Shown here in pieces: positions 1-11,600 of a DNA stretch of 64,000 nt. Under the pieces are notes generated by a model. It had not been told where the DNA came from and searched no databases. It saw only the letters and a list, made by a program, of their open reading frames with translations. Every line of letters starts with the position of its first letter. The stretch's first letter is position 1. Both the position numbers and the translations under genes were made by a program. The DNA is from Carnobacterium inhibens subsp. inhibens DSM 13024 (GTDB taxonomy: Bacteria; Bacillota; Bacilli; Lactobacillales; Carnobacteriaceae): the NCBI RefSeq assembly GCF_000746825.1, contig NZ_JQIV01000006.1, positions 310,001 through 374,000 on the forward strand, given 5' to 3'.

Positions 1-382
1 CTTGATCAAACAACGTGACCGTCTTGAAAAATTCTTAGGTGGGATCCAAGATATGCCTAGAATTCCAGATGTAATGTTCGTTGTTGACCCTCGTAAAGAA
101 CGTATTGCAATCCAAGAAGCACACAAATTAAACATTCCAGTAGTAGCAATGGTTGATACTAACTGTGACCCAGATGAAATCGATGTTATCATCCCATCAA
201 ACGATGACGCTATCCGCGCTGTTAAATTGATTACTTCTAAAATGGCTGATGCTATGATCGAAGGAAACCAAGGTGAAGATGAAGTCGTTGAAGAAACTTT
301 CACAGCTGAAGCTCCAGAAGCTTCTGAAACTGCTTCAATTGAAGAAATCGTTGAAGTCGTTGAAGGAAACAACGCTGAATAA
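1..382 (+). CDS. rpsB: 30S ribosomal protein S2, C-terminal part
   Basis: This is the 3' half of the gene for small-subunit ribosomal protein S2; the 5' end lies before the window. The reading frame opens at base 2 and gives 126 residues. They carry the S2 core signatures [12 protein letters not shown] and [23 protein letters not shown], which identify the family with no real alternative. A 40-residue acidic, Glu-rich tail follows the conserved domain, as in many lactic acid bacteria. It is followed by a hairpin and then tsf, the usual rpsB-tsf pairing. Confidence 0.97.
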   Translation, partial: LIKQRDRLEKFLGGIQDMPRIPDVMFVVDPRKERIAIQEAHKLNIPVVAMVDTNCDPDEIDVIIPSNDDAIRAVKLITSKMADAMIEGNQGEDEVVEETFTAEAPEASETASIEEIVEVVEGNNAE

Positions 383-404
383 TCAATTTTATTACTAACA
401 CTAT

Positions 405-492
405 TTAAGGCTGTCTCGAGTAGGGAGAAGTGAGAAGCGACTTTTTACGAAGCGGCGTCATTTCTTTCTTGACGAGTCAGCCTTTTTTTTGT
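405..492 (+). terminator. Long hairpin between rpsB and tsf, terminator or attenuator
   Basis: AAGGCTGTCTCG at the left end pairs with CGAGTCAGCCTT at the right end with one mismatch, and eight T follow. A second, GU-rich inner helix (GAAGTGA with TCATTTC) can form inside the long loop. The structure lies between two co-transcribed genes, so partial termination to tune the S2:EF-Ts ratio is plausible but inferred. Confidence 0.7.
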
Positions 493-554
493 AAAAGAAT
501 AGTTAAAACAAAAATCGAATAACGAATAATGTAACTTATAGGAGGAAATATAGA

Positions 555-1436
555 ATGGCAAAAGTAACAGCTCAACTAGTTAAACAATTACGTGACATGA
601 CCGGCGTAGGAATGATGGATGCTAAAAAAGCATTGGTTGCTGTTGATGGCGACATCGATGCTGCAGTTGACCACTTAAGAGAAACAGGTATGGCAAAAGC
701 TGCTAAAAAAGCTGGACGTATCGCTGCTGAAGGATTAGCTGGCGTTTATGTTGATGGAAATGTTGGTTCTATTACAGAAATCAACTCTGAAACTGACTTT
801 GTTTCTAAAAACAACCAATTCATAAAATTAGTTAAAGATGTAACTGAAGCAATTGCTGAAGGAAATCCTGAAACAGTTGCAGATGCTCAATCTATTAAAG
901 CTGGAGACGGTACTGTAGAAACTGAAATTTTAGCAGCAGTAACTAAAATCGGTGAAAAAATCGAATTACGTCGTTTTGCACGTGTCGAAAAAACTGATGC
1001 AGACGTTTTTGGAGCATACACTCACATGGGCGGACGTATTGCAGTATTAGTTACTCTTGAAGGAACAACTGATGAAGATGTTGCTCGTGATATTGCTATG
1101 CATATCGCAGCTATCAATCCTAAATATGTTTCTCGTGACCAAGTTTCTCAAGAAGAAATCGATCACGAAACAAAAGTATTAACTGAACAAGCATTAAACG
1201 AAGGCAAACCAGCTAATATCGTTGAAAAAATGATCCAAGGACGTTTGAACAAATATTTAGCTGAAATTTCTTTAGTAGACCAACCATTTGTAAAAGATCC
1301 AGATCAAACAGTTGGAAAATACATTGAATCAAAAGGCGCTGTAGTTAAATCATTTGTTCGCTTTGAAGTTGGCGAAGGAATTGAAAAACGTGAAGAGAAC
1401 TTTGCTGAAGAAGTTATGAATCAAGTTAATAAATAA
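555..1436 (+). CDS. tsf: Elongation factor Ts
   Basis: EF-Ts is the guanine-nucleotide exchange factor that recycles EF-Tu in the cytoplasm. The 293-aa product has the N-terminal UBA-like domain with the signature [19 protein letters not shown] (about residues 9-27). The dimerisation core motif [14 protein letters not shown] follows, and later [11 protein letters not shown]. Length is typical. The ATG follows an AGGAGG site by nine bases. It lies downstream of rpsB behind a long hairpin and ends at a strong terminator, so it is the last gene of that unit. Confidence 0.98.
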   Translation: MAKVTAQLVKQLRDMTGVGMMDAKKALVAVDGDIDAAVDHLRETGMAKAAKKAGRIAAEGLAGVYVDGNVGSITEINSETDFVSKNNQFIKLVKDVTEAIAEGNPETVADAQSIKAGDGTVETEILAAVTKIGEKIELRRFARVEKTDADVFGAYTHMGGRIAVLVTLEGTTDEDVARDIAMHIAAINPKYVSRDQVSQEEIDHETKVLTEQALNEGKPANIVEKMIQGRLNKYLAEISLVDQPFVKDPDQTVGKYIESKGAVVKSFVRFEVGEGIEKREENFAEEVMNQVNK

Positions 1437-1451
1437 ACGGATTTCAATTTG

Positions 1452-1482
1452 AAAAGGGACGCAGCAGTTGCGTCCCTTTTTT
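1452..1482 (+). terminator. Intrinsic terminator after tsf
   Basis: A perfect 12-bp stem (AAAAGGGACGCA with TGCGTCCCTTTT) has a 5-nt loop and a T tract. Confidence 0.95.
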
Positions 1483-1625
1483 ACTAGCGTTTTTCAGAAA
1501 CACTCACTTTTAAGGGTTATGAAAAAAAGACAGATTTTAGTGTATCTCAACTTTTTGCTACATAGTAGTCTTATTAGCCAAACCAGTATAAGAGATATCT
1601 TTTAAATGAAGTTTTTGTTTGAGTA

Positions 1626-1634
1626 TGGTAAAAT
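1626..1634 (+). promoter_or_regulatory. Candidate extended -10 promoter for pyrH-frr
   Basis: TGGTAAAAT matches an extended -10 element 36 bp before the pyrH start codon. No good -35 element is present at the proper distance. The preceding terminator makes a promoter here likely. Confidence 0.4.
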
Positions 1635-1669
1635 AATAAAAGTGAACGAGCCAATGGAGGGAAAGACAA

Positions 1670-2392
1670 ATGATTGAACCAAAATACAAACGTGTCGTTT
1701 TAAAACTAAGCGGAGAAGCCTTAGCAGGTGATACTGGATTTGGAATAAAACCACCAACAATAAAAGAAATTTGTAAAGAAATAAAAGAAGTAAAAGAATT
1801 AGGTGTAGAAATTGCTATTGTCGTTGGAGGCGGAAATATTTGGCGCGGTCAAGTTGGTTCTGAAATGGGAATGGAACGTGCTCAAGCAGATTACATGGGA
1901 ATGCTGGCTACAGTAATGAACGCTTTAGCATTGCAAGACTGTCTTGAAAATGAAGGAGTACCAACGCGTGTACAAACATCCATCGAAATGCGTCAAATTG
2001 CTGAACCTTATATTCGCAGAAAAGCTGTTCGTCATTTAGAAAAAGGGCGAGTAGTGATCTTTGCAGGTGGTACTGGAAATCCTTATTTTTCAACTGACAC
2101 GACTTCTGCATTAAGAGCAGCTGAAATTGATGCTGATGTTATCTTAATGGCAAAAAATAATGTAGATGGTATCTATTCAGCAGATCCAAAATTAGATAAA
2201 AATGCTACTAAATTTGAAGAGTTAACTCATTTAGAAATTATCAATAAAGGCTTGCAAGTAATGGACACAACAGCAAGTTCTTTAAGCATGGATAACAACA
2301 TTCCATTGGTTGTATTCAATTTAAATGAAACTGGAAATATCAAACGTGTTGCTTTAGGTGAAACTATTGGAACAACTGTGAGGGGGAAATAA
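1670..2392 (+). CDS. pyrH: UMP kinase
   Basis: UMP kinase phosphorylates UMP to UDP in pyrimidine nucleotide synthesis. The 240-aa product belongs to the amino-acid-kinase fold. It shows [12 protein letters not shown] at the N-terminus, the glycine-rich [10 protein letters not shown] loop (about 51-60), and the [21 protein letters not shown] nucleotide/UMP site near residue 130. The start follows GGAGGG by eight bases. The stop is two bases before frr, so the pair is translationally close, as in most Firmicutes. Confidence 0.98.
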   Translation: MIEPKYKRVVLKLSGEALAGDTGFGIKPPTIKEICKEIKEVKELGVEIAIVVGGGNIWRGQVGSEMGMERAQADYMGMLATVMNALALQDCLENEGVPTRVQTSIEMRQIAEPYIRRKAVRHLEKGRVVIFAGGTGNPYFSTDTTSALRAAEIDADVILMAKNNVDGIYSADPKLDKNATKFEELTHLEIINKGLQVMDTTASSLSMDNNIPLVVFNLNETGNIKRVALGETIGTTVRGK

Positions 2393-2393
2393 T

Positions 2394-2951
2394 ATGACAA
2401 ACGCAATCTTACAAACAACAAAAGAAAAAATGGTCAAAACGGAAAGTGCTTTACAACGTGAATTAGGAACGATCCGTGCTGGTCGCGCAAATGCAGGTTT
2501 ATTAGACAGAATTAATGTTGTGTATTACGGAGCGCCTACACCATTAAAACAATTGGCACAAATTTCTGTTCCAGAACCGCGTGTATTAATGATCACACCG
2601 TTCGATAAAAGTTCAATCTCTGATATTGAAAAATCAATTATGCAAAGTGATATTGGGATCAGTCCAGCAAATGACGGAAATGTTATTCGTTTAGTGATTC
2701 CACAATTAACTGAAGAACGTCGTAAAGAATTAGCAAAAAAAGTTGGTAAAGAATCTGAGAATGCTAAAGTTTCAGTTCGTAACATCCGCCGTGAAGCAAT
2801 TGATGAATTGAAAAAAGCTGAAAAAAATAATGAAATTACTCAAGATGATTTACGTACGTTTGAAGAAGATGTACAAAAAATTACTAATGACAGCGTGAAA
2901 AATATTGACGCTATCTCAGCTGAAAAAGAAAAAGAACTATTAGACGTTTAA
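2394..2951 (+). CDS. frr: Ribosome recycling factor
   Basis: RRF splits the post-termination ribosome together with EF-G. The 185-aa length is exactly that of the family. The hallmark [19 protein letters not shown] lies near residue 22, and [17 protein letters not shown] lies in the C-terminal three-helix bundle. The gene begins two bases after the pyrH stop, with AGGGGG inside the end of pyrH as its ribosome-binding site. It is the last gene of the unit. Confidence 0.98.
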   Translation: MTNAILQTTKEKMVKTESALQRELGTIRAGRANAGLLDRINVVYYGAPTPLKQLAQISVPEPRVLMITPFDKSSISDIEKSIMQSDIGISPANDGNVIRLVIPQLTEERRKELAKKVGKESENAKVSVRNIRREAIDELKKAEKNNEITQDDLRTFEEDVQKITNDSVKNIDAISAEKEKELLDV

Positions 2952-2966
2952 TAAACATGTAGGATA

Positions 2967-3003
2967 CTAAAAAGGGTTAAGACAATTGTCTTAGCCTTTT
3001 TAG
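2967..3003 (+). terminator. Intrinsic terminator after frr
   Basis: CTAAAAAGG...TAAGAC pairs with GTCTTA.CCTTTTTAG around an AATT loop. The T tract forms part of the stem, so it could act in both directions. Confidence 0.85.
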
Positions 3004-3111
3004 GTATAATTGAACGATAGAAAGCTAGAAAGAATAGTTTATCAAAGAACATTTTTCTGCTAGTCCGACTATTCACTTCAATTCGTCTGATAAAGATTTA
3101 TTCATCAATAG

Positions 3112-3252
3112 ATAAGCGCTCATGCTTCATTATGGGGAATGGAAATGGAGAACGTTCCTGCTCTAAAGGGCTTAGAAGCTGATTTTACAGCAAATAAACT
3201 AGGTAGCTTATATAGCTTTACTGAAAATAATACAAAAGGAGCAACAACATAG
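3112..3252 (+). pseudogene. Possible remnant of an unidentified gene
   Basis: A 46-codon open stretch between stop codons reads like real protein (ending LEADFTANKLGSLYSFTEN and a few more residues). It has no ribosome-binding site and a TAG directly before it. I do not recognise the family. It may be the 3' end of a decayed gene left between frr and the next hairpin. Confidence 0.25.
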
Positions 3253-3266
3253 AGCTTATTGTATAA

Positions 3267-3314
3267 AAAAGTACTTTCAACCTCTACAAAGATAGAGGTC
3301 GAAAGTACTTTTGC
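3267..3314. terminator. Strong bidirectional hairpin terminator
   Basis: AAAGTACTTTC-AACCTCTA pairs with TAGAGGT-CGAAAGTACTTT around a 6-nt loop. There is T-rich sequence on the plus side and a run of A on the other, so it also serves the minus-strand small ORF at 3331-3432. Confidence 0.85.
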
Positions 3315-3330
3315 TTTTGGAAATATCCAG

Positions 3331-3432
3331 TTAAGCTGTCTTTTTATCGTCGCCCATTAACATACTTGTTAATTTGGTTACTACAGCAGAAATAATTAAA
3401 CCGACGATGAATTTTTTGATTTGTCTTTTCAT
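3331..3432 (-). CDS. Small hydrophobic peptide of 33 residues, function unknown
   Basis: This small gene is too short for routine ORF calling. It begins MKRQIKKFIVGLIISAVVTK and ends in MGDDKKTA. A basic N-terminus, a hydrophobic stretch of about 16 residues and a charged tail suggest a single membrane segment or an amphipathic membrane-binding helix. An excellent AGGAGG lies eight bases before the ATG. An extended -10 (TGTTATAAT) lies upstream, and a strong hairpin follows the stop. The complete set of expression signals argues for a real gene. A type I toxin-like peptide is one possibility, but I recognise no family. Confidence 0.6.
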   Translation of the reverse strand: MKRQIKKFIVGLIISAVVTKLTSMLMGDDKKTA

Positions 3433-3470
3433 ATTAAAATCCTCCTTAAGTTCCTAACTAGGTTTAATGT

Positions 3471-3479
3471 ATTATAACA
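3471..3479 (-). promoter_or_regulatory. Extended -10 promoter of the 33-aa peptide gene
   Basis: On the minus strand TGTTATAAT lies about 40 bp before the start codon. No convincing -35 was seen. Confidence 0.5.
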
Positions 3480-3650
3480 TTTTTCGTTTTTTGAGCCTAC
3501 TAAAAGGCTTTCTATCATTATTAGCAGTAGAATAATAAAGGTAAGGGTGTATAAAACAGGAAAATAGCTATTTTAACTTGTAAATATTTCTTAATTATTT
3601 GCTAAAAAAGCCGTTTCTTATTAAATTTTGTAGGCTTTTATTTTCTTTTT

Positions 3651-3659
3651 TGCTACAAT
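3651..3659 (+). promoter_or_regulatory. Extended -10 promoter of the uppS unit
   Basis: TGCTACAAT is a good extended -10. It overlaps the upstream in-frame ATG at 3658, so a transcript starting near 3666 excludes that ATG and supports the TTG start of uppS. Confidence 0.55.
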
Positions 3660-3693
3660 GAGTAATGGTGAATTACGAAGTGGAGGGAATCAC

Positions 3694-4470
3694 TTGAAAG
3701 GTTTATTTAATAAAAGAAGTCAAAAAACAGATGAGATGTCAACCGTCTCTTTTAATATTGATGATAAAATTCCTAAACATATTGCGATCATTATGGACGG
3801 AAATGGACGTTGGGCTCAGAAAAAATTTATGCCGCGAGTTGCAGGCCACAAAGAAGGAATGAATACGGTCAAAAAAATCACCAAAAGAGCAAGTCAAATT
3901 GGTGTTAAAGTGTTATCACTTTATGCATTTTCAACTGAAAATTGGAAACGACCTGATGATGAAGTCAGTTTCTTAATGCAATTACCAGTTGATTTTTTTG
4001 ATACTTTTGTCCCTGAATTAATGGAGCAGAATGTTAAAGTTCAAGTTATCGGTTTTATTGATCAATTGCCTAAAAACACTCGTAATGCGGTAGAAAAGGC
4101 TATAAAAGATACTGAGAACAATACGGGTATGGTATTAAATTTCGCGCTGAATTATGGCGGACGCAGTGAATTGATCGAAGCTTCAAAAGCGATTGCAAAA
4201 AAAGTTAAATCAGGAGAATTAGACATAGATGATATAACGGAGTCTGTATTTGAAGACTGCTTAATGACTCATGCATTAAATGAGTATCAAAACGTTGATT
4301 TTATGATTCGAACGAGTGGTGAAGAGCGAATTAGCAATTTTATGTTGTGGCAAAATGCTTACAGTGAGTTTTACTTTTCTCAAGCTCTTTGGCCTGATTT
4401 TAATGAGCAAGCTTTAGAACAATCGATAGCGATTTATCAAAAACGACACCGTCGTTTTGGAGGATTATAA
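3694..4470 (+). CDS. uppS: Isoprenyl transferase (undecaprenyl diphosphate synthase)
   Basis: A cis-prenyltransferase that builds undecaprenyl diphosphate, the lipid carrier for cell-wall precursors, from farnesyl and isopentenyl diphosphate. The motifs IAIIMDGNGRWA (with the catalytic Asp), LSLYAFSTENWKRP, LNFALNYGGRSE and MIRTSGEERISNFMLWQ cover the active site. I chose the TTG at 3694 because GGAGGG precedes it by seven bases; this gives 258 aa. An in-frame ATG at 3658 would add 12 residues but overlaps the promoter. cdsA follows after 21 bases, the normal order. Confidence 0.95.
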   Translation: MKGLFNKRSQKTDEMSTVSFNIDDKIPKHIAIIMDGNGRWAQKKFMPRVAGHKEGMNTVKKITKRASQIGVKVLSLYAFSTENWKRPDDEVSFLMQLPVDFFDTFVPELMEQNVKVQVIGFIDQLPKNTRNAVEKAIKDTENNTGMVLNFALNYGGRSELIEASKAIAKKVKSGELDIDDITESVFEDCLMTHALNEYQNVDFMIRTSGEERISNFMLWQNAYSEFYFSQALWPDFNEQALEQSIAIYQKRHRRFGGL

Positions 4471-4491
4471 GAGAATTAGGAGGACATATTA

Positions 4492-5277
4492 GTGAAACAA
4501 CGTGTTATTTCGGCAATCGTTGCAATTATTCTCTTTGTCCCAGTAGTTTATATAGGGTCATGGATATTAGAATTAGTGGTTGCAGTATTAGGGGTCATTG
4601 CATTATTTGAATTATTCAGAATGAAAGGCAACAAATTAGGTTCAGTTGAAGGCATTATTTCTATATTAGCTTTATTAGGATTATTATTCCCGCATTATAC
4701 AGCCTCATTTTTACCGTCTCATGTGAATACACAAACCGTATTGTACTTCTTTACCTTATTATTATTAGTTTGCACTGTGTTTTCAAAAAATAATTTTACA
4801 TTTGATGATGCAGCAGTAGCTATTTTAGGGGTAATGTACATAGGTTTTGGCTTTAAATTTCTCTTACTGACAAGAGAAAATGGATTAGATTTACTTTTAT
4901 TTACGTTATTTGTTGTATGGTCAACAGATATTGGAGCGTATATGATTGGAAGAAAATTAGGGGAACATAAGCTAGCTCCTTCAATCAGCCCTAACAAAAC
5001 TATTGAAGGTTCTGTAGGTGGCATCATTATGGCTCTTATAGTTGCTGTTATTTACCTGATATTTTATCCACAAGACAATCCATTAGGCTGGATGCTGGTA
5101 TTGACAGTGATTCTTTCAATTGCAGGTCAATTAGGCGACTTAGTGGAATCGGCTTTTAAACGTTATTACAATGTAAAAGATTCTGGTAAAATAATGCCTG
5201 GTCATGGTGGCATTTTAGATCGTTTTGATAGTCTGTTATTCGTTTTGCCTATCCTGTATTTTTCAGGATTAATTTAA
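4492..5277 (+). CDS. cdsA: Phosphatidate cytidylyltransferase
   Basis: This integral membrane enzyme makes CDP-diacylglycerol from phosphatidate and CTP, the branch point for phosphatidylglycerol and cardiolipin. The 261-aa protein has about eight hydrophobic segments. The C-terminal family signature is GQLGDLVESAFKR, then VKDSGKIMPGHGGILDRFDS with the metal-binding Asp residues. The SPNKTIEGSVGG motif lies near residue 165. It uses a GTG start eight bases after AGGAGG. It sits directly after uppS and before rseP, as in other Firmicutes. Confidence 0.96.
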   Translation: MKQRVISAIVAIILFVPVVYIGSWILELVVAVLGVIALFELFRMKGNKLGSVEGIISILALLGLLFPHYTASFLPSHVNTQTVLYFFTLLLLVCTVFSKNNFTFDDAAVAILGVMYIGFGFKFLLLTRENGLDLLLFTLFVVWSTDIGAYMIGRKLGEHKLAPSISPNKTIEGSVGGIIMALIVAVIYLIFYPQDNPLGWMLVLTVILSIAGQLGDLVESAFKRYYNVKDSGKIMPGHGGILDRFDSLLFVLPILYFSGLI

Positions 5278-5291
5278 AAATATGTTGAAAC

Positions 5292-5332
5292 AGAAAGTAG
5301 TTATCCTTTATTGCGATGGCTACTTTTCTTTT
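5292..5332 (+). terminator. Hairpin terminator after cdsA
   Basis: AGAAAGTAG.TATC pairs with GATG.CTACTTTTCT, followed by TTTTA. The stem is imperfect but in the expected place. Confidence 0.6.
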
Positions 5333-5489
5333 ACGAATAATAAATCTTTAAGTCGAATGGTTATTGTATTCAAATTATGATAGAATTAAACTTGTTTTGT
5401 ACGTAGTATTCCTTATCTATATAAACGTGTTAACTGTTTGATAATATAAAAAGAAAAACTTTTTTAGTGAAGTACAAAGGAGAGAGTAT

Positions 5490-6764
5490 ATGATCGCTAC
5501 CATTATTACTTTTATTATAGTTTTTAGTATTTTAGTGATTTTTCATGAGTTTGGACATTATTATTTTGCTAAAAGAGCAGGTATTTTAGTTAGAGAATTC
5601 GCAATTGGATTTGGTCCGAAAATATTTTCTTATCGAAAAGGAGAAACAACTTTTACTATTCGTATCTTACCTGTAGGCGGATATGTGCGTATGGCAGGCT
5701 ATGAAGAAGAATCAGAAATCAAGCCCGGAACGCCTATTGGTTTAATCGTAAACGATGCAAATGAAGTGTCGCTGATCAATACGTATAAGAAAAAGCAATT
5801 ATTAGATGCGGTACCGATGGAAGTAACATCAATCGATCTTGAAAAAGAATTATATGTTGAAGGCTATTTAGCCGGAGATGAGACGAATTTAGTACGCTAT
5901 CCTGTTTTGAGAGATGCAATGATCATTGAGGAAGATGGAACTGAAGTGCAGATTGCACCTATTGATGTCCAATTCCAATCAGCTAGTTTGCCAAAAAGAA
6001 TGATGACTAATTTTGCTGGTCCCATGAATAATATGATTTTAGCAATCGTTGCTTTTATTATACTAGCGTTTTTACAAGGTGGAGTCGTTAGCCAAGAAAA
6101 TGTACTGGGAGATATTTTACCAGATAGTGCAGCAGAAGAAGCTGGTTTAAAAGAAGGCGACCGCGTTATTCAAATTGGTGACGAAAAAATCACTACATGG
6201 AATGAAATGGTGGATATGGTTCAGTTAAATCCAGAAAAGGAATTGGTTTTTCAAGTTGAATCAAAAGATGGTACTGAAAAGACACTAACGGTAACACCCT
6301 CTGCTAATGAAGCAGCTGACGGAACAGAAGTCGGACAAATCGGCGTGCAAGCATCTCTAGAAACCTCCTTTTGGGCTAAAATCAGTTCTGGTTTTGTTCA
6401 GACATGGGCATTAATCACTCAACTATTTACAGTATTGGGTTCAATGTTTACAAAAGGTTTTTCAATTGATATGTTTGGTGGTCCAGTAGCCATTTATGCA
6501 ACAACACAATCAGTCGTTAAAACAGGCTTGATTGGAATAGTGAACTGGCTAGCTGTTTTAAGTGTTAATTTAGGTATCGTCAATTTATTGCCTATTCCAG
6601 GGCTTGATGGTGGGAAATTGCTCTTAAACATTGTTGAAGGTATACGTAGAAAACCATTGAGTGAGGAAAAAGAAGGAATCATTACCTTAATAGGGGTAGG
6701 TTTACTATTAGTATTAATGGTATTGGTTACCTGGAATGATATCCAACGATATTTTTTTAACTGA
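5490..6764 (+). CDS. rseP: RIP metalloprotease (site-2 protease)
   Basis: This membrane-embedded zinc protease performs regulated intramembrane proteolysis of anti-sigma factors and signal-peptide remnants (RseP/RasP/Eep group). The 424-aa product has the HEFGH zinc motif in the first transmembrane helix (about residues 19-23) and a PDZ domain around 195-275 (AAEEAGLKEGDRVIQIG). The second metal ligand is in NLLPIPGLDGGKLL near residue 365. An AGGAGAG site precedes the ATG. In enterococci the orthologue Eep processes pheromone and lipoprotein signal peptides. Confidence 0.96.
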   Translation: MIATIITFIIVFSILVIFHEFGHYYFAKRAGILVREFAIGFGPKIFSYRKGETTFTIRILPVGGYVRMAGYEEESEIKPGTPIGLIVNDANEVSLINTYKKKQLLDAVPMEVTSIDLEKELYVEGYLAGDETNLVRYPVLRDAMIIEEDGTEVQIAPIDVQFQSASLPKRMMTNFAGPMNNMILAIVAFIILAFLQGGVVSQENVLGDILPDSAAEEAGLKEGDRVIQIGDEKITTWNEMVDMVQLNPEKELVFQVESKDGTEKTLTVTPSANEAADGTEVGQIGVQASLETSFWAKISSGFVQTWALITQLFTVLGSMFTKGFSIDMFGGPVAIYATTQSVVKTGLIGIVNWLAVLSVNLGIVNLLPIPGLDGGKLLLNIVEGIRRKPLSEEKEGIITLIGVGLLLVLMVLVTWNDIQRYFFN

Positions 6765-6821
6765 TAACTAGAAAAAACAATCATTTATAGACTAATTAGC
6801 GTGTCAAAAAGGAGACAGTAA

Positions 6822-8531
<1,710 letters not shown>

Positions 8532-8552
8532 TAGCACAAAGACACTACTATT

Positions 8553-8614
8553 AAAGGAGTTCAAACAAGTACGCACATCCACTTGTCTGGCTCCTTTTGC
8601 CATTATTCTTTTTT
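8553..8614 (+). terminator. Hairpin terminator after proS
   Basis: AAAGGAG...AACAAGT pairs with ACTTGT...CTCCTTT around a 10-nt loop. A T tract starts shortly afterwards (8606-8614). Confidence 0.65.
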
Positions 8615-8666
8615 TATAATAGTGTTGTTTCTTTAGTTCTATCGTTGTAAGTGAAAGGAGTTTCTC

Positions 8667-11600
8667 ATGAGTTTAAATCAAGAAGAAATGTTTCAAAAAT
8701 TACTAGAACAAGTAGGTTTGCAACATGAAGAACGGTACAAACCTTATTTTACTCAAGCCAAAGTTTTAAAAGTAACGGTCCATAAGTTATCAAAATGTTG
8801 GAATTTTCACTTGCAGTTTCAAGATGTTTTGCCTTTTGAAGTGTATCAAAATCTTTCTGAAAAAATGCAATTGGCTTTCCATACTATTGCACGGGTCCAA
8901 TTGACCATTGAAACGGTCAAGCCTGTAATGACAATTGAAAAATTAGAACATTATTGGTCAACTGCAGTGAAATTAAGTGCTGTGTCTTCTCCGATATGCG
9001 ATAAGCCGTTTAGAGAACAGTTTCCATTGTTAAACGGTAAAAAAATCCAATTTTATGTAGAAAACGAAGTGGTAAAGGGACATTTAATGAATCAATATTT
9101 GCCCCCAGTTGAAGAAGCATATGGTTCTTTAGGCTTTCCAAAATTCAAAATTGAACCAGTGATCGATGAAGCATCTCATTTGAAAAAAATAGCCGAGTTC
9201 CAAGCAAAAAAAGAAGAATCTGAAACTCTTTTGGCTATTCGTGCGAATGAAAACATTCAAAAAGCTGAACAAGAAAAGAAACAAAATAAACATCAAGTTC
9301 AAGCACAAAAAGGTCCAGTTGTGTTAGGTCGAAAAATTTCTGCTAAAGAAGAAGTTAAACAAATGGATCAAATTATCGAAGAAGAACGCCGTGTAACCGT
9401 TGAGGGTTATGTATTCGATGTAGAAGTAAGAGTATTGAGATCTGAAAGACAATTGCTTATCGTGAAAATAACAGACTATACATCTTCATTCTCAGTAAAA
9501 AAATTCTCGAATTCACCAGAGGATGAAGCGGCATTTGCGGCGATCAAAAAAGGAATGTGGGTTCGAGCAAGAGGAAGCGTTCAAGAAGATAACTTTATGC
9601 GGGACTTAGTGTTGAATGCTCAAGATATTACTGAATGGGATCATGAATCACGTAAAGATACCGCACCAGAAGATGAAAAACGTGTAGAATTGCATTTGCA
9701 CAGCAATATGAGCCAAATGGACGCAACCAATACTGTTACAGATCTAGTCGATCAAGCAGCTAAATGGGGACATAAAGCTGTTGCGATAACCGATCATTTT
9801 GGTGCTCAATCTTTCCCAGATGCTTATCATGCGGGTCAAAAAAATGGCATAAAAATTCTTTATGGAATCGAAGCTAACATTGTAGATGACGGTGTACCTA
9901 TAGCTTATAATCCTAAACATATTGAACTAACGGACGCAACCTACGTTGTTTTTGACGTCGAAACAACAGGTCTTTCAGCTGTCTATAATAAAATTATCGA
10001 GTTATCTGCCGTTAAAATGCATAAAGGCAATATTATTGAAAGTTTTGAGCATTTCATTGACCCAGGTCATCCTTTATCGCAAACAACGATTAATTTGACA
10101 GGAATCACAGATGAAATGGTTCATGGTTCAAAATCAGAAGAGGAAGTTTTAAAATTATTTAAAGAATTCGCAGGAGACTCTATTTTAGTTGCTCATAATG
10201 CGAGTTTTGATATGGGCTTTTTAAACACGAGCAATGCGAGACACAATATACCAGATGCTGTAAACCCAGTCATCGATACTTTGGAACTGTCGCGTTTTTT
10301 ACATCCACAATATAAGAGCCATCGTTTGAACACATTAGCAAAAAAATATGGCATCAATTTGGAACAGCATCACCGAGCTATTTTTGATTCTGAAACAACT
10401 GGACATCTGTGCTGGCTTTTCCTAAAAGAGGCCAAAGAAGAGCATGACATGCATTTCCATGATCAATTAAATGAGCATATTGGTGAAGGAGATGCTTACA
10501 AACGGGCTCGACCTTTTCATGCAACTATTATCGCAACAACTCAAGCAGGGTTAAAAAATCTTTTTAAACTGATTTCTTCATCGATGGTCGATTATTTCTA
10601 TCGGACTGCACGACTGCCGCGCTCTGAAGTGATCAAGCTGCGCGAAGGCTTAATTATCGGAACAGCTTGCAACCAAGGGGAAGTTTTTGAAGCCATCATG
10701 CAAAAAGGTTTTGATGAAGCAAAAAATAAAGCCAAATTTTATGATTACATTGAAGTTATGCCAAAAGAAGTTTACGCCCCTTTGATCGAACAAGAATTAG
10801 TTAAAGATGAGTCTGATTTAGAAGAAATCATTCGCAATCTTGTTCAAATTGGTGAGGATCTAAATATTCCAGCAGTTGCAACGGGGAATGTGCATTATTT
10901 AAATCCTGAAGATAGCATTTATCGTAAAATATTGATCAATTCTCAAGGTGGAGCGAACCCTTTAAACCGGTCTGAATTGCCTGAAGCACATTTTAGAACA
11001 ACAACGGAGATGCTAGAAACTTTTTCATTTTTAGGAGCAGAAACGGCACAGCAAATCGTTGTCAAAAATACAAATAAAATTGCAGATATGGTGGATGATT
11101 CTATTACACCAATAAAAACAGATCTTTACACTCCAAAAATTGAAGGGTCAGAAGATGAAATACGTCAATTGAGTTATGATGAAGCGCATAGACTATATGG
11201 AAATCCATTACCAGAAATCATTGAAAAAAGACTCGAAAAAGAACTGAACAGCATCATCGGAAATGGGTTCTCGGTTATCTATTTGATTTCGCAAAAACTG
11301 GTTCATAAAAGTATGTCAGATGGCTATTTGGTTGGTTCACGGGGTTCAGTGGGTTCCAGTTTTGTCGCGACAATGACTGGAATTACAGAAGTAAACCCAA
11401 TGCCGCCACACTATAGTTGTCCTAAGTGTCAGTATTCTGAGTTTTATACAGATGGTTCTGTTGGTTCGGGGTATGATCTTCCAGATAAAAATTGCCCTGA
11501 TTGTGGCGCTCGTTTGCACAAAGATGGACACGATATTCCTTTTGAAACGTTTTTAGGATTTTATGGAGATAAAGTACCCGATATTGATTTAAATTTCTCA

